From contig NZ_CP131130.1 in the NCBI RefSeq assembly GCF_033705735.1, forward strand, positions 1,181,001 through 1,245,000: a stretch of DNA of 64,000 nucleotides, read 5' to 3'. Positions 63,384-64,000 of the stretch are shown here, one piece after another. Every line of letters begins with the position of its first letter. The stretch's first letter is position 1. Origin of the DNA: Shinella zoogloeoides (lineage in GTDB: Bacteria; Pseudomonadota; Alphaproteobacteria; Rhizobiales; Rhizobiaceae). The position numbers and the translations under genes are program-made. A model generated the notes under the pieces. The model had not been told where the DNA came from, searched no databases, and saw only the letters and a program-made list of their open reading frames with translations.

Positions 63384-64000
63384 ATGGCAGGCACGAACAG
63401 CGAACGCACGCTGATCGCCGAAGGACCGGCGATCATCCTCGTTCATCCGCAACTGGGCGAGAACATCGGCATGGTGGCGCGCGCCATGGCGAATTTCGGG
63501 CTGGCGGAACTGCGCCTCGTCAACCCGCGCGACGGCTGGCCGAGCGAGAAGGCGATCTCCGCCGCCAGCAAGGCCGATCACGTCATCGAGGCCGCAAAGG
63601 TCTATCCCTCGCTGGAAGAGGCCGTCTCCGACCTCGAATTCGTCTATGCCACCACGGCGCGCGATCGCTACGGCTACAAGGAGGTCCGCTCCCCGGTCGT
63701 CGCCGCGGACGACCTGCGCACGCGCTTTCGGGCCGGGCAGAAGACCGGCATCCTCTTTGGCCGCGAGCGCACGGGCCTCACCAACGAGGAGATCGCGCTC
63801 GCCGACGAACTGGTGACCTTCCCGGTCAATCCTGCCTTCGCTTCGCTCAACCTCGCCCAGGCCGTGCTCCTCATGAGCTACGAGTGGATGAAGAGCGGCC
63901 TTGCCTCCGTCGAGGACACGCCCTTCGACGCGCTGCCGCAGCGCCCCGCCAAGAAGGAAGAACTGCAGGGCCTCTTCGATCACGTGGAAGAGACGCTGGA
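63384..64000 (+). CDS. TrmJ-like tRNA/rRNA 2'-O-methyltransferase (partial)
   Basis: The frame starts at 63384 (MAGTNSERTLIAEGPAIILV) and runs off the right edge after about 205 residues. SPOUT-family features are clear: ILVHPQLGENIGMVARAMAN (about 18-37), LFGRERTGLTNEEIALAD (about 123-140) and FPVNPAFASLNLAQAVLLMSYE (cited by its ends). TrmJ methylates the 2'-hydroxyl of residue 32 in some tRNAs; the exact substrate here is not certain. It follows the palindromic repeat, which may contribute its leader. Confidence 0.88.
   Translation, partial: MAGTNSERTLIAEGPAIILVHPQLGENIGMVARAMANFGLAELRLVNPRDGWPSEKAISAASKADHVIEAAKVYPSLEEAVSDLEFVYATTARDRYGYKEVRSPVVAADDLRTRFRAGQKTGILFGRERTGLTNEEIALADELVTFPVNPAFASLNLAQAVLLMSYEWMKSGLASVEDTPFDALPQRPAKKEELQGLFDHVEETL

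Overview
This window looks like a chromosome segment of an alphaproteobacterium of the Rhizobiaceae (Rhizobium, Agrobacterium, Ensifer or Shinella type; the genus is not settled). The base composition is GC-rich. The core genes follow a typical rhizobial order: popZ, valS, a FadL porin, exoR, xthA, erpA, dgt, argS, a SPOR protein, nagZ, scpAB, tatABC, serS, surE, pcm, an NlpD-like lipoprotein, a DUF815 ATPase, yajC, secDF and trmFO. ExoR, ExbBD, DUF1127 proteins and anti-Shine-Dalgarno sRNAs of the alpha-r14 type fit this assignment.

Bases 1 to about 16,056 are one end of an accessory island, probably an integrative element, inserted at the 3' end of a tRNA-Asn gene (16057-16131). It holds the start of a methyltransferase/strawberry-notch-like helicase, several small conserved proteins, a ParB-like protein, a DUF932 protein, two divergent SRAP (HMCES/YedK-like) genes, an imuA-imuB-dnaE2 mutagenesis operon, a RES/Xre toxin-antitoxin pair and a large serine recombinase. 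Two perfect alphaproteobacterial LexA boxes (GTTC-N7-GTTC or its complement) lie before the SRAP pair and before imuA, so the element carries its own SOS-controlled damage-tolerance module. The ParB and DUF932 genes, and in weaker form the helicase gene, share a hairpin leader that abuts the ribosome-binding site. The recombinase reading frame runs into the tRNA gene and stops at the anticodon.

Bases 16,132-23,300 hold small membrane and envelope genes, a PACE efflux pump with a divergent LysR regulator, tRNA-Cys, exbBD with a candidate iron-responsive operator, and a PCMT-family methyltransferase. Bases 23,500-55,000 are dense core genes for translation (valS, argS, serS), chromosome organisation (popZ, scpAB), Tat and Sec export, cell wall (nagZ, SPOR, NlpD-like) and exopolysaccharide control (exoR). 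One small gene at 45,360-45,985 appears frameshifted.

Bases 55,000-56,450 form a compact stress-type locus on the minus strand: two 47-residue DUF1127 genes downstream of two tandem sRNAs, each with three hairpins whose loops show CCUCCUCC-type anti-Shine-Dalgarno motifs. The rest holds a DUF2157/GDYXXLXY pair, tRNA-Leu, tig, a glutathione transferase, icd, a rhizobial palindromic repeat and the start of a TrmJ-like RNA methyltransferase that runs off the right edge.
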